The translations under genes and the position numbers were made by a program. From the NCBI RefSeq assembly GCF_017377735.1, contig NZ_JAFVMH010000004.1, positions 62,001 to 126,000 of the forward strand: a DNA stretch of 64,000 nucleotides. Direction: 5' to 3'. Each line of letters starts with the position of its first letter. Positions within the stretch are counted from its first letter, which is position 1. A model generated the notes under the pieces. The model worked only from the letters and a program-made list of their open reading frames with translations. It was not told the origin of the DNA and did no database searches. Origin of the DNA: Acetobacter garciniae (GTDB taxonomy: Bacteria > Pseudomonadota > Alphaproteobacteria > Acetobacterales > Acetobacteraceae). Of this stretch, positions 9,262 through 17,601 are shown one piece after another.

Positions 9262-9519
9262 GGTTACCTCTTTCAATACTATTTCCGTCATCCATTTTTG
9301 GCTATCCCGATGGAGATAAGCGTTTCAGGACAGGAAGTTACATTCCAAAGAACCCGAACAGACGTGAGATGAGCGCGAGACTTTCCGCATGATGGGAATA
9401 GTTCTTTCAACGTTCGCCTTGTTTCAAAATAATACAGTTGATCGTAACGGAAATGGAATGATTGTCTCATTATGCGCACCGATAATTTTTGATTATCCGC
9501 AAGTCTGTCGTAACAACGC
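9262..9519. promoter_or_regulatory. Probable promoter region of the TonB-dependent receptor gene
   Basis: The RidA operon upstream ends in a terminator at 9520-9553, so the receptor gene needs its own promoter in this 258 bp stretch. The part around 9420-9500 is A+T-rich. I see no convincing Fur-box palindrome and could not fix a -35/-10 pair. Confidence 0.4.
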
Positions 9520-9553
9520 AAAAAAACCCGGAAAGACGGGGGCGTCCTCCGGG
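9520..9553 (-). terminator. Rho-independent terminator after the RidA gene
   Basis: On the minus strand CCCGGA (complement of 9548-9553) pairs with TCCGGG (complement of 9527-9532), and the second arm runs into a tract of seven T. It lies 31 bp beyond the stop of the RidA-like gene and closes the ammonia-lyase/DUF4392/RidA operon. Confidence 0.75.
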
Positions 9554-9584
9554 CGGCTGAAAAAAACGGGTTATTTCAAGCGTG

Positions 9585-10064
9585 TCAGCGAAGCTGGAAC
9601 ATCGCCTCCACTTCCACCGCCATGCCTGACGGCAGGGACGACGTGCCTATGGCGATACGGACGTGCCGACCTGCTTCGCCCAGCGCCATGACGAACAGGT
9701 CGGATGCCCCGTTCAGCACCGTGGCCTGCTGTTCGAACCCGTCCACGCACTGGACCACACCGGCTATGCGGACAAGCTGGCGGACAGGTCCAAGATCGCC
9801 ATCCAGAAAAGCCCGGACATGGGCCAGAATATTGAGCGCGCACAGGCGCGCGGCATCCTGTCCCGCCTGAATATCCAGATCCTGCCCGAGCTTTCCCTTG
9901 TAACGCAGGTCATTCCCCCAGCGCGGCCCCTGCCCGGAAACAAACAACCATTCCCCAGCCTGCCGCACAGGCACGTAGTTACCGCGTGGCGTGCCGACAG
10001 GCGGCAGGACCAGACCGGGTGGTAGAACAATGGCGGGCTCAGGCACGGATCTGCCTCCAGTCAC
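9585..10064 (-). CDS. RidA-like (YjgF/YER057c) family protein
   Basis: A 159-residue RidA-superfamily protein of the longer subfamily marked by PRGNYVPVRQAGEWLFVSGQ near the start, then ARLCALNILAHVRAFL, a DGFEQQATVLNGASDLFV block and a SLPSGMAVEVEAMFQL ending. Canonical RidA hydrolyses reactive enamine/imine intermediates such as 2-aminoacrylate released by PLP-dependent dehydratases; members of this subfamily are less well studied. The start used is GTG at 10064, overlapping the DUF4392 gene by 26 bp. It is the last gene of an operon that begins with a threonine-dehydratase-like enzyme, which fits an imine-clearing role. Only the subfamily assignment is seen directly; activity is inferred. 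Confidence 0.85.
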   Translation of the reverse strand: MTGGRSVPEPAIVLPPGLVLPPVGTPRGNYVPVRQAGEWLFVSGQGPRWGNDLRYKGKLGQDLDIQAGQDAARLCALNILAHVRAFLDGDLGPVRQLVRIAGVVQCVDGFEQQATVLNGASDLFVMALGEAGRHVRIAIGTSSLPSGMAVEVEAMFQLR

Positions 10065-11115
10065 CGCTCTGGCCCTGCCAGTTTATGGTCATCCCCAGGT
10101 GTCGGCGCAGGCTCATGCGCAGCGTGTGCACAAGCCCCCGCCATTCCTCAGCCGCTATGCCGTCGGTAGCCGGTTCTGACCCCATGAACATACCATCCAC
10201 CCCGCCATGGGCCACACAGGCTTCTATGCATCGTACCTCAAGCTCGGCGTCATGGAAAACGGCCTGGTTTTCAAGCAGGCAGGACAGAGCCGCCACAAGG
10301 CCGGTCGCCCCCCAATTGGATACATTGGCCACGAGCAGAATATCCGTCGCCGTGCTGGCGGCAACGCCACCCCGCCCGGCGATCCCGCAGTCACGCGCCT
10401 TGGCGATAACGGCCTTCAGATCCTCCGCGATCACACCCATGCCCAGTTCGTTTCCGCCGTCACCGATCCCGATCGACACCAGCCCTTTGCGCCGCGCCTG
10501 CGCGAAAAGATAGTCGAGATCGGCCACCAGCCCATCCAGCGGACGGCCGCCAAGACCATGATACAGGCCCTGGTCATTGCAGCCGGGCCGTTCGATGGAA
10601 ATCAGGAGGCTGGGTTCGAGCCGCGTCAGCAAGTCATCGCATACAGCGTCGCTTCCCGCCTTGTCCTTGGGCACTGTCGCCACGTAAACCGGCCGCAGAT
10701 AGGGAGTGGGAACAATCTTGCCGTCGGCGGGCAGAGGCAGGGGGGCAAGCCCGGCGCCACGACATGTGGCGTACATCATACCTTTCCAGTCTTCATCGAC
10801 CACTATCACGCTTTCTCGCGACAGTCCCAGAAAGATGGCCCGTGCGATAAAAGCAGCTCCCACAGGTCCGTCCGTCTCCGGCACACCGCCTCCTTCGGGA
10901 AATCCAGTAGCGATCAAAACAGGGCCGGTGCGCGCGGCAAGCTGTTCGACAACTGTTTCGGCAGCTTTCATGCACATGGGGCCCGGCTGGTGTTTTTGCT
11001 GGGCCTCGTAAATCAGGCCGATGCTGCCGACGCCCGTATAATCAAGAACCATGAAATCATCGATAAGCTTTGAAAGGCGCTTATACAGAAAACTATTTTT
11101 TTCGAGCATTGCCAT
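10039..11115 (-). CDS. DUF4392 protein (C-terminal half of D-glutamate cyclase)
   Basis: A 358-residue soluble protein of the DUF4392 / GLUCM-like C-terminal family. Telling blocks are VLIATGFPEGGGVPETDGPV followed by GAAFIARAI, LLISIERPG, and ISIGIGDGGNELGMG-type sequence. In vertebrate DGLUCY this domain is fused behind DUF1445; here the two are separate genes about 6 kb apart (DUF1445 at 3267-4109). The ATG at 11115 is chosen because AAGGCGAG lies just upstream and it falls 11 bp after the ammonia-lyase stop; a longer form would overlap that gene. It is followed by an overlapping RidA gene, so it is the middle gene of a tight three-gene operon. What chemistry this domain contributes is not established to my knowledge. 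Confidence 0.83.
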   Translation of the reverse strand: MAMLEKNSFLYKRLSKLIDDFMVLDYTGVGSIGLIYEAQQKHQPGPMCMKAAETVVEQLAARTGPVLIATGFPEGGGVPETDGPVGAAFIARAIFLGLSRESVIVVDEDWKGMMYATCRGAGLAPLPLPADGKIVPTPYLRPVYVATVPKDKAGSDAVCDDLLTRLEPSLLISIERPGCNDQGLYHGLGGRPLDGLVADLDYLFAQARRKGLVSIGIGDGGNELGMGVIAEDLKAVIAKARDCGIAGRGGVAASTATDILLVANVSNWGATGLVAALSCLLENQAVFHDAELEVRCIEACVAHGGVDGMFMGSEPATDGIAAEEWRGLVHTLRMSLRRHLGMTINWQGQSGDWRQIRA

Positions 11116-11125
11116 TACTCTCGCC

Positions 11126-12112
11126 TTACAGGGCCGCCGAAAAAACAGCGGGATCGACATTCCCGCCGCTTAGAACGGCTACCGTGACCTTGTCTCTTAC
11201 GTCGATCTTACCCGACAGAATTGCGGCAAGAGGTGCTGCGCCACCGGGTTCGGCAACAAGCTTGAAATGCTCGAAACATGCGCTCATCCCCAACTTGACC
11301 TCGCTATCATTGACCACAAGACCATCGCTGAGCAGATTGCGATTTGTTTCAAACGTCAGTTCACCCGGGGTTCCGACCATCAGGGAGTCACATAATGTCG
11401 TGGCACCCGGTGCATTATCCACACGCTGCCCCGATGCGAGAGAGCGCGACAGGTCGTCAAAACCGGCGGGCTCCACGCTATAGATATTTGCCAGCGGGTT
11501 AAGGGTCCGTACTGCTGTACCAACCCCTGCTACCAGCCCGCCACCACTCGCACTCGCCAGCACATTATCAGGCGTAATACCGAGCACACGGCATTGCTCC
11601 ATGATTTCAAGCCCGATCGTTCCCTGCCCGGCCATGATACGCAGGTCGTCATAAGGGGGAACGATTACAGCGCCTTCTCGTTCGGCAATTTCACGACCGA
11701 TATCTTCGCGCGTCTCCGTTGCACGATCATACAGCCTTACTTTTGCGCCATAATGTCGAGCGCCATCAATTTTCATACGGGGAGCCGTTTCCGGCATGAT
11801 AATATAGGCAGGAATACCGAACTGCGCACAAACGGCGGAAACTGCCAAAGCGTGGTTTCCGGATGACCAAGCTACCACGCCGCCCCTACGTTCATTTTCG
11901 GTCATCTGAAGAATGCGATTGCATGCTCCCCTGAACTTGAAAGAGCCCGTGATCTGGAGCATTTCCGGCTTGATCAAAACACGCCCGCCCAAGCGCTCGT
12001 TGAGAGCCGCGTTTTCTATCAATGGTGTCTTGACAATATAGTCGCGTATAATGATGGAGGCGGCAAAAATTTCCGCGAAATCGAGCGTTCGCAGTTCAGC
12101 GCAGGACATCAT
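11126..12112 (-). CDS. PLP-dependent threonine/serine ammonia-lyase
   Basis: A 328-residue fold-type II PLP enzyme of the threonine dehydratase group. It has the cofactor lysine in GSFKFRG (Lys59), the substrate loop SSGNHA, the phosphate-binding glycine loop ASGGGL and a C-terminal VLSGGNVD. It lacks the C-terminal ACT regulatory domain, as catabolic threonine/serine dehydratases and hydroxyaspartate dehydratases do, so the exact beta-hydroxy amino acid substrate is open. The ATG at 12112 has AAGGAG 5 nt upstream; the adjacent ATG at 12109 and a TTG at 12130 are less likely. It is first in an operon with DUF4392 and RidA genes. A deaminating step that produces a reactive enamine would explain the RidA partner. 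Confidence 0.88.
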   Translation of the reverse strand: MMSCAELRTLDFAEIFAASIIIRDYIVKTPLIENAALNERLGGRVLIKPEMLQITGSFKFRGACNRILQMTENERRGGVVAWSSGNHALAVSAVCAQFGIPAYIIMPETAPRMKIDGARHYGAKVRLYDRATETREDIGREIAEREGAVIVPPYDDLRIMAGQGTIGLEIMEQCRVLGITPDNVLASASGGGLVAGVGTAVRTLNPLANIYSVEPAGFDDLSRSLASGQRVDNAPGATTLCDSLMVGTPGELTFETNRNLLSDGLVVNDSEVKLGMSACFEHFKLVAEPGGAAPLAAILSGKIDVRDKVTVAVLSGGNVDPAVFSAAL

Positions 12113-12407
12113 CTTTGCTCCTTCTGGCAATATAATTCACAGTTCCTTCAAAAAAATAGACGGGTCAAATATTATGTTTTCATCGTAGCCTATAACGGCT
12201 GCTTATTCCGGACGGGCAGAAAATACCGGGGAATCATATAAGTCCATCACTGAATTGCCCATCTGCCGACCCGTAAAGCGGGCCTGCCTGATCCGCATTC
12301 AGGAACAGGCAGGGACATATGCCGCGGCAGGCGACATCGTGATGACACCAGACAACACCCGCATCGACTACGAGGCTAAACCACCCGACAGGGGGATGGT
12401 CCGTTTA
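12113..12407. other. Intergenic region with a possible coding remnant
   Basis: 295 bp separate the end of the mdc operon from the start of the ammonia-lyase gene. On the plus strand, about 12255-12385 reads as protein-like sequence including GDIVMTPDNTRIDYEAKPPD, which looks like the end of a lost gene, but I cannot name a family and no start signal is present. The A+T-rich part near 12150-12200 should hold the ammonia-lyase promoter. Confidence 0.3.
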
Positions 12408-13346
12408 TTACGTTCTCTGTTCCAGCCATGCCTGAAGACCCGCCAGAGAGTGAAAGTCTTCCACCGCCCTTACACTCCCGTCCTTAAGGACGCCACCGTG
12501 CGCCATGCGGGCCAGAGCCGTACCAGGCCCCAGTTCCAAAACGCTCATGCTCCCGGCTTCCACACAAGCCTCCATGCATGCATCCCAATGCACTGTAGAC
12601 GCCACCTGTTTAGCGAGGCGCCTTACCCCATCCTCTATTTGAAAAACTGGCTCACCATCGTATCCACTGATTAGCCGCGCTCCCCTGCGAGGGGGCAGAG
12701 GATGTTGCATCAGAACCGCATCCAGCAAAGGGGAGACCGCCTTCTTCAGGAGAGGCGTGTGTGATGGCACCGCCACCTTCAGACGTCGGGCGGTTCCTGC
12801 ACCAGCCCTGAGTGCCAGATGGATAGCCCTATCCAAATTCTCGTCAGTTCCGCCAATCACAACGGATTCAGGTGTATTGGAGATAGCAATCCACACCTGA
12901 CATTTTTCAATAATTTCCTCAATCGTGCGACGTGGAATACCAGCAAGCCCCGCAAGGCCCGCCCCACGGGGGCTTACTGCATCCATCAGATCCGCACGGC
13001 GAGCCGCCAGTTCCAGAACCTGCCTGGGTGTCAAACATCCAGCCACCCCCCAGGCTCCCAGTTCCCCCACACTATAACCTGCACAAAGTATACTCCGGCT
13101 GGAAAGAGTTTTTTCAAGAACAGCAGCGACAGCCAGAGCCTGTGTGCAGCATAAAATCTGCCCACTCCGATTTGTATAGATATTTTCCAAGTCGTTTTGT
13201 TTTACAAATACTCTGGGGTCTTTGCCAAGAACTGTTCCAGCAGCATCAAAAACAGCGTCCGCCGCGGGGCACTCTGCAACCATGTCAAACATTGCGGCAT
13301 GCTGGCCTCCCTGACCGGAACACAGTACAGCCAGTATACCATTCAT
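12408..13346 (-). CDS. mdcH: Malonate decarboxylase epsilon subunit (malonyl transferase) MdcH
   Basis: A 312-residue acyltransferase of the FabD type that charges the malonate decarboxylase acyl carrier protein with malonyl, so the enzyme can enter its catalytic cycle. The nucleophile elbow GYSVGE (Ser92), the opening SGQGGQ loop and the catalytic SHTPLL (His196) are present, and a GPGTALARM stretch closes the domain. It is the last gene of the mdc operon, 24 bp after mdcF. FabD of fatty acid synthesis is related, but the operon context decides for MdcH. Length is normal. Confidence 0.9.
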   Translation of the reverse strand: MNGILAVLCSGQGGQHAAMFDMVAECPAADAVFDAAGTVLGKDPRVFVKQNDLENIYTNRSGQILCCTQALAVAAVLEKTLSSRSILCAGYSVGELGAWGVAGCLTPRQVLELAARRADLMDAVSPRGAGLAGLAGIPRRTIEEIIEKCQVWIAISNTPESVVIGGTDENLDRAIHLALRAGAGTARRLKVAVPSHTPLLKKAVSPLLDAVLMQHPLPPRRGARLISGYDGEPVFQIEDGVRRLAKQVASTVHWDACMEACVEAGSMSVLELGPGTALARMAHGGVLKDGSVRAVEDFHSLAGLQAWLEQRT

Positions 13347-13370
13347 GAGAGCACCCTTCTTTGTATCAGC

Positions 13371-14324
13371 TTAGGACGCTGCTGACGTTCCCGCCACCAG
13401 GGCCAGAGCAACCGTCAACGTTGCAAGACTCATAACCGTGCTCACCACCATGATGGATCCGGCGTCACGACTATCTGCCTGATAACGCAGAGCAAACAGC
13501 AGACCGAAGAACCCGGCAGGAAGCGCCATCAACAGGATGACGGCATGGGCCATTTCCACAGGCATAGGAATGATGAGCGTGAGCGGATAAGCTAGAAGCG
13601 GCTGGACCACATTGCACAGCAGCCCAAGAAACAGGATGCGCGGAGAAAGAGATACCTTCTGCGCACTAAGGATAAGCCCTGTAACAAACAGCGCAATACC
13701 TGCCGTCGCCTGACCCAGCAGATCGAAAGACCGCAGAATATAGTCTGGCAGAACAATACCCAGCAGTGCAATTGCCACCCCCAGAAACGGCGCAACCACC
13801 AGGGGCTTGAGCATGGAGCGGCCTATGGAGAGAAATAGCAAAGATAAACCACTTTCGCCGCCATTTGCCTTCTGCGCTTCAAGGAAAGCCAGAGTAAGGG
13901 GAGACATGACAATAGCCCCCGAGACAATGGCTGTTGTAATATAGAGTTTTCCCGTTACACCAAAAACGGCCGATGCAAGGGGTATACCTGCCGCCGCATA
14001 GTTGGGAAGTGAAACGCTCAATGCGATAACGGCTGAAACTGCTGCTGAGAATTTCGAGATATAACGCGACAGTATCCAGACAAAAGCAAAAACAGCCAGC
14101 ATACCTAGCAACAGCGCAAAAAGTAGAGGCCATTGCTCGGCCAGAACAGTACGTGATGCCCGTGCGGTAGTGCCGAAAAGAGCCGCCGGCAATGCAAACT
14201 CCATTGTCAGCATATTCAGACTACCGACATTTTTGTTGTCAATTTTCCCTCTCCTGCCCGCGATATACCCCGCAGCCATAACTGCAAAGATGGGAACAAG
14301 AGAAACCAGAAGAATATGTATCAT
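13371..14324 (-). CDS. mdcF: Malonate transporter MdcF (AEC family)
   Basis: A 317-residue inner-membrane carrier of the auxin efflux carrier (AEC) family with about ten hydrophobic segments in two halves. It begins MIHILLVSLVPIFAVMAAGY, as MdcF-type transporters do, with an ALPAALF block in an early helix and a GFFGLLFALRY block near the end. The ATG at 14324 is chosen because the hydrophobic first helix starts there; a longer frame upstream has unrelated composition. The gene lies 44 bp downstream of mdcB and would import malonate for the decarboxylase encoded upstream. AEC proteins also carry other anions, so the substrate rests on context. Confidence 0.87.
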   Translation of the reverse strand: MIHILLVSLVPIFAVMAAGYIAGRRGKIDNKNVGSLNMLTMEFALPAALFGTTARASRTVLAEQWPLLFALLLGMLAVFAFVWILSRYISKFSAAVSAVIALSVSLPNYAAAGIPLASAVFGVTGKLYITTAIVSGAIVMSPLTLAFLEAQKANGGESGLSLLFLSIGRSMLKPLVVAPFLGVAIALLGIVLPDYILRSFDLLGQATAGIALFVTGLILSAQKVSLSPRILFLGLLCNVVQPLLAYPLTLIIPMPVEMAHAVILLMALPAGFFGLLFALRYQADSRDAGSIMVVSTVMSLATLTVALALVAGTSAAS

Positions 14325-14368
14325 GTTACGTCCTGTTCTTTTTATTGTTTCAGAAGGACATGTCAGTG

Positions 14369-15223
14369 TCAGCGGAGATGCTCCACGCGTTCGAGAAACA
14401 GGCAGACAGCAAGGCCATCTGCAGCACCTCCCGGGGAAATCTTTCGTAAAATAAACGCATGATGCAGCTTCTGTGCCACCACACGCCAACCAGGAAGCCC
14501 CACCCCCCCCTGCCTGAGAAACGTGGCCGCACTGTTACGGGCATAGGACAGCCCTTCCATGCCGCCGCGATACAAAATATTTGTATCCTCAAGCTCCGCG
14601 ATCAGCGCCATGCAGCATTGTACCCGTGCCGCTTCCTCGTCGCCGGAACTCAGTTCACGCCCTCTGTGCAATGCCGGCAAACCGACAGAGCGGATAATAG
14701 GGAACCCCCACCCGGCCTCAATACGTGCGCCCCCTGCGCCATAAAGCCGATGCGCCAGCCCGCCATGACTGGAGGGATCGTGAGTGGTCTGGAGAATTTC
14801 TGCTCCCCATACCTGTCTCACCACATCGCAGCAGGACAGCTTCAGCCCCTGCGCAGTACGCCAGCCCAGTGCCGCACTCAACAGTCCCAGCGCCCAGATT
14901 GCACCGCGATGCGTATTGATACCGCCTGTTGCGCGCAGCATATCTTTTTCTGCCGCCATGCCTATGCTGCGCAGAGCGGGGAGTTTCTCTCCCGCATACC
15001 CGGCACGATAAAGGGTTGCAAAATAGGGCGTAATCGCAAGCGCACTTGCCTCAAAGTGAGCAAGTGTCATATCGGTGTGGCTGCCCGTATCAATGTGGCT
15101 GACAAGCCCCGGCTTGGGCCATGTCCGTACCTCATCAAGCAGGCACCCCTGTGCGACCGTCGCAACGTCCTCCGCAGATATCACGGAAAAAGCTGCTGTC
15201 TTACGAAGGGAAGTACGTCTCAT
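14369..15223 (-). CDS. mdcB: Triphosphoribosyl-dephospho-CoA synthase MdcB
   Basis: A 284-residue enzyme of the CitG/MdcB family that makes 2'-(5''-triphosphoribosyl)-3'-dephospho-CoA from ATP and dephospho-CoA. This is the precursor of the prosthetic group of the malonate decarboxylase carrier protein. Family blocks are PKPGLVSHIDTGSHTDM, ATGGINTHRGAIWALG, a GARIEAGWGFP motif, EDTNILYRGG and a closing SPGGAADGLAV. The start overlaps the mdcG stop by 4 bp (ATGA), implying translational coupling. Its product is used by MdcG immediately upstream. Length and motifs look intact. Confidence 0.9.
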   Translation of the reverse strand: MRRTSLRKTAAFSVISAEDVATVAQGCLLDEVRTWPKPGLVSHIDTGSHTDMTLAHFEASALAITPYFATLYRAGYAGEKLPALRSIGMAAEKDMLRATGGINTHRGAIWALGLLSAALGWRTAQGLKLSCCDVVRQVWGAEILQTTHDPSSHGGLAHRLYGAGGARIEAGWGFPIIRSVGLPALHRGRELSSGDEEAARVQCCMALIAELEDTNILYRGGMEGLSYARNSAATFLRQGGVGLPGWRVVAQKLHHAFILRKISPGGAADGLAVCLFLERVEHLR

Positions 15224-15936
15224 GCTGTCACCTTCCCTCTTGCTTTGGTTAAGTTTCTGACTGGCACAAGGCTGACAGAACCAATGGTTTTCACCAGGAC
15301 TTCATCATCAGGCTGCGCCGAGCACAGTTCTTGCCACTGCACAGCCCTATCTCCCGGAAAAACGATTTCACCATCCATACGAATGGACAGCTTGCGTGCT
15401 GTCCGGACGAGATCATCAAGAAAGGCGGAAAGAGCATCGACATCCCACATTGATGCGGATGGCAGACGCCAAATCACATCAAAATCTGACGTTTCTGAAA
15501 GATAAGGCATGCCAGTCACCGCCTCCCACAGGAAGCTGCCTGCGGCCTCCGGGGCCAGATCATGCCGCGCGCCAAGGGCCGTAAGCTGCCCGATATCGTG
15601 CAAGCGGGCAGAGGTTTGGCCAGGAAAAGAGATATCGTCACCTAGCCATACCGGTCCGGAAAAACTTTCCAGCCCAGAAGGGGGAAGAATAAATGAAAGG
15701 CGTTGTTTCCCCATATAGGGCGGTAAAGGCAGCCCGACAGCGACACCTCCGGCTTCTATTTCCATGCGCTCCCTCTCGCAGGGGCGCCGGCAGATCAGCG
15801 GCCATCCATGCATGGCCCAGTTCTGCACGACGGATCTGGCACGATCGTCATCCAATTCCAGAAGCGTGGCGTCACAGACCTCACGCCAGACGTCCTGTCT
15901 GACAACGAGCAGTCTGTGGCGCCAGATCGGCAACAT
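15220..15936 (-). CDS. mdcG: Malonate decarboxylase holo-ACP synthase MdcG
   Basis: A 238-residue phosphoribosyl-dephospho-CoA transferase that attaches the prosthetic group made by MdcB to the serine of the carrier protein MdcC. The N-terminus RHRLLVV is typical, and the nucleotidyltransferase-like core has the acidic SETSDFDVIW motif with the expected paired Asp residues. It starts one base into the mdcE stop and ends overlapping mdcB by 4 bp, so translation is coupled on both sides. Sequence conservation of MdcG is modest, so the call draws on both the motif and the operon position. Confidence 0.87.
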   Translation of the reverse strand: MLPIWRHRLLVVRQDVWREVCDATLLELDDDRARSVVQNWAMHGWPLICRRPCERERMEIEAGGVAVGLPLPPYMGKQRLSFILPPSGLESFSGPVWLGDDISFPGQTSARLHDIGQLTALGARHDLAPEAAGSFLWEAVTGMPYLSETSDFDVIWRLPSASMWDVDALSAFLDDLVRTARKLSIRMDGEIVFPGDRAVQWQELCSAQPDDEVLVKTIGSVSLVPVRNLTKARGKVTA

Positions 15937-16685
15937 TAGCGTGCTTCCGACACGGTAGCATCGTGTGTAAAGGCAGCCTCCACACGCCGGGCCACGTCGG
16001 CGGCCATCTTTCGTCCGCCCCGACTGGCCCCCAGCACATCCCGGTGGTCCGCATCATCCTGCCCGCCTTCAGCAAGAAGAGCCGCCAGTCGTTCAGCACA
16101 CTGCCTGTCAGAAATTTTCCAGACCTCAGAGACAGCGCCCGTTGCGGCCAAAGGCGCGACGCCGGGCGCGAAAACCGGCGTTTCCTTCGCTTTCTCGGTT
16201 AAAACATCCAGAGGCAGCTTGGTAACGCGGGCAATGGACGGTAGATCCATCACACTTGGATGGGCTCCATCCACAGCCACCATTGTCTGCGTCGAAAGTG
16301 CCGTGGCAATAAATGCGCCCGCCGCAGCCGTGCCATAGAGTACACTGACTGTTCTGTGCCCGGAAACTCCGGCAAGCGTAATGCTCTTGGCCAGATGTGC
16401 CAGATACTCGTTCAGCCCCAGCATTTCATCGCGCCGGGTCATCCGCTGGCTGGCTGTATCGATAAGAAAGACGATGGGAGCGCCGCTCCTCAATCGCACA
16501 ATCTCCAAGACGCGACCAGCCAGCACAAGCGCTGTTTCGGGGCCTAGCGGTGTGCTATCTGCAATTCCCAAGACCTCGACCGTTTTCCCGGCGACCCTCG
16601 CCTGACCCGAAAAAGTATTCTCAGCACCGGGTGAAATCGTATGCCCCTGTGGGAACAAGGCAGAGATCAGTTCATCGGGCATCAT
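15936..16685 (-). CDS. mdcE: Malonate decarboxylase gamma subunit MdcE
   Basis: A 249-residue carboxyltransferase-type subunit (crotonase-like fold) that works with MdcD to decarboxylate malonyl-S-ACP to acetyl-S-ACP without biotin. The opening LFPQGHTISPGAENTFSGQA is typical of the gamma subunit, as are the IVFLIDTASQRMTRRDE block and a Gly/Ala-rich AAAGAFIATAL stretch for the acyl-CoA-like ligand. Tandem ATG codons at 16685 and 16682 are both possible. The gene overlaps the end of mdcD by 14 bp. Length is in the normal range and the C-terminus carries no obvious extra domain. Confidence 0.9.
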   Translation of the reverse strand: MMPDELISALFPQGHTISPGAENTFSGQARVAGKTVEVLGIADSTPLGPETALVLAGRVLEIVRLRSGAPIVFLIDTASQRMTRRDEMLGLNEYLAHLAKSITLAGVSGHRTVSVLYGTAAAGAFIATALSTQTMVAVDGAHPSVMDLPSIARVTKLPLDVLTEKAKETPVFAPGVAPLAATGAVSEVWKISDRQCAERLAALLAEGGQDDADHRDVLGASRGGRKMAADVARRVEAAFTHDATVSEAR

Positions 16686-17601
16686 GGTGTAATCCCTCCT
16701 TGGCCAGCAGAGACATGAAATCGTCCTCCGTCATGTCAGCGATGCCCTCCGGCTCCGGTAGACCAGCAATCCTCCAAATCTCCGGCGTATCATGACAGGA
16801 ACCATACAGTTTCAAGCGTTCGGTAAGGCGCTCCTGCTCGCGCTCCAGCGTTTCCAGCGAAAAAGAGGGCGTGCTGTTGCGTGCCTGTGCCGCAGCTTTG
16901 CGAAAACTTCCGACATCTCCCTTAACGTAACTGTCCGCACCACCAAGAAGCACACGGCTGCGCCCCCCCGTGACGCGCCAGACAAGAGCCCGGTCACGAG
17001 AGTCGAACTCCTCCACGCCTTTGTTGGTTTCAATCACTTCCGGCCCGCTGACAGAAATGCGACCCTGTTCGGAAATCACAACGTGCGAACAGCACGCGGT
17101 CACCAACCCTCCCCCACCAAACGCGCCAGCCCGCCCCCCTATCAGGGCAATGACCGGAACACCTGCACGTCGAACATCGATAATGGCACGGATGGTCTCA
17201 GAAACAGCCATCTCACCTGCATTGGCCTCCTGCAGTCGCACGCCGCCTGTATCAAGCAAAAGGAGAACAGCGCCCACCCCCTGGCGTGTACCGGCGCTGT
17301 GGGCAACACCCCTTAACAGGCCAACAAGTTTGGCACCGCTGACTTCAGCAAATGTGCCCCCCATAAACTGCCCTTCCTGTGCAGCGACCGCAACAGGACA
17401 ACCATCAATCTGGCCACGCCCGACAATCATCCCGTCATCAAAAGCCGGCGGCAGATCGAAAAGTGCCAAATGGGGGCTCATGACACGACTTTGCGGGGGG
17501 AGTATTTCTTCGAAGCTTCCCGAATCCAGCAGCCCCTCAATCCTTGCCCGTGCAGATGATTCGTACCAACTGGGCTCGCTCATTACATTTTTCGGAATCA
17601 T
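16672..17601 (-). CDS. mdcD: Malonate decarboxylase beta subunit MdcD
   Basis: A 309-residue carboxyltransferase-type subunit that forms the decarboxylase core with MdcE. It carries GQFMGGTFAEVSGAKLVGLL, the LLLDTGGVRLQEANAGE block, and IGGRAGAFGGGGLVTACC lining the acyl pocket, all typical of MdcD and acetyl-CoA carboxylase-like beta subunits. The ATG at 17601 overlaps the mdcC stop by 4 bp (ATGA); an in-frame ATG at 17583 is the alternative. The operon context separates it from propionyl- or acetyl-CoA carboxylase subunits. No frameshift or missing motif is apparent. Confidence 0.9.
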   Translation of the reverse strand: MIPKNVMSEPSWYESSARARIEGLLDSGSFEEILPPQSRVMSPHLALFDLPPAFDDGMIVGRGQIDGCPVAVAAQEGQFMGGTFAEVSGAKLVGLLRGVAHSAGTRQGVGAVLLLLDTGGVRLQEANAGEMAVSETIRAIIDVRRAGVPVIALIGGRAGAFGGGGLVTACCSHVVISEQGRISVSGPEVIETNKGVEEFDSRDRALVWRVTGGRSRVLLGGADSYVKGDVGSFRKAAAQARNSTPSFSLETLEREQERLTERLKLYGSCHDTPEIWRIAGLPEPEGIADMTEDDFMSLLAKEGLHHDAR

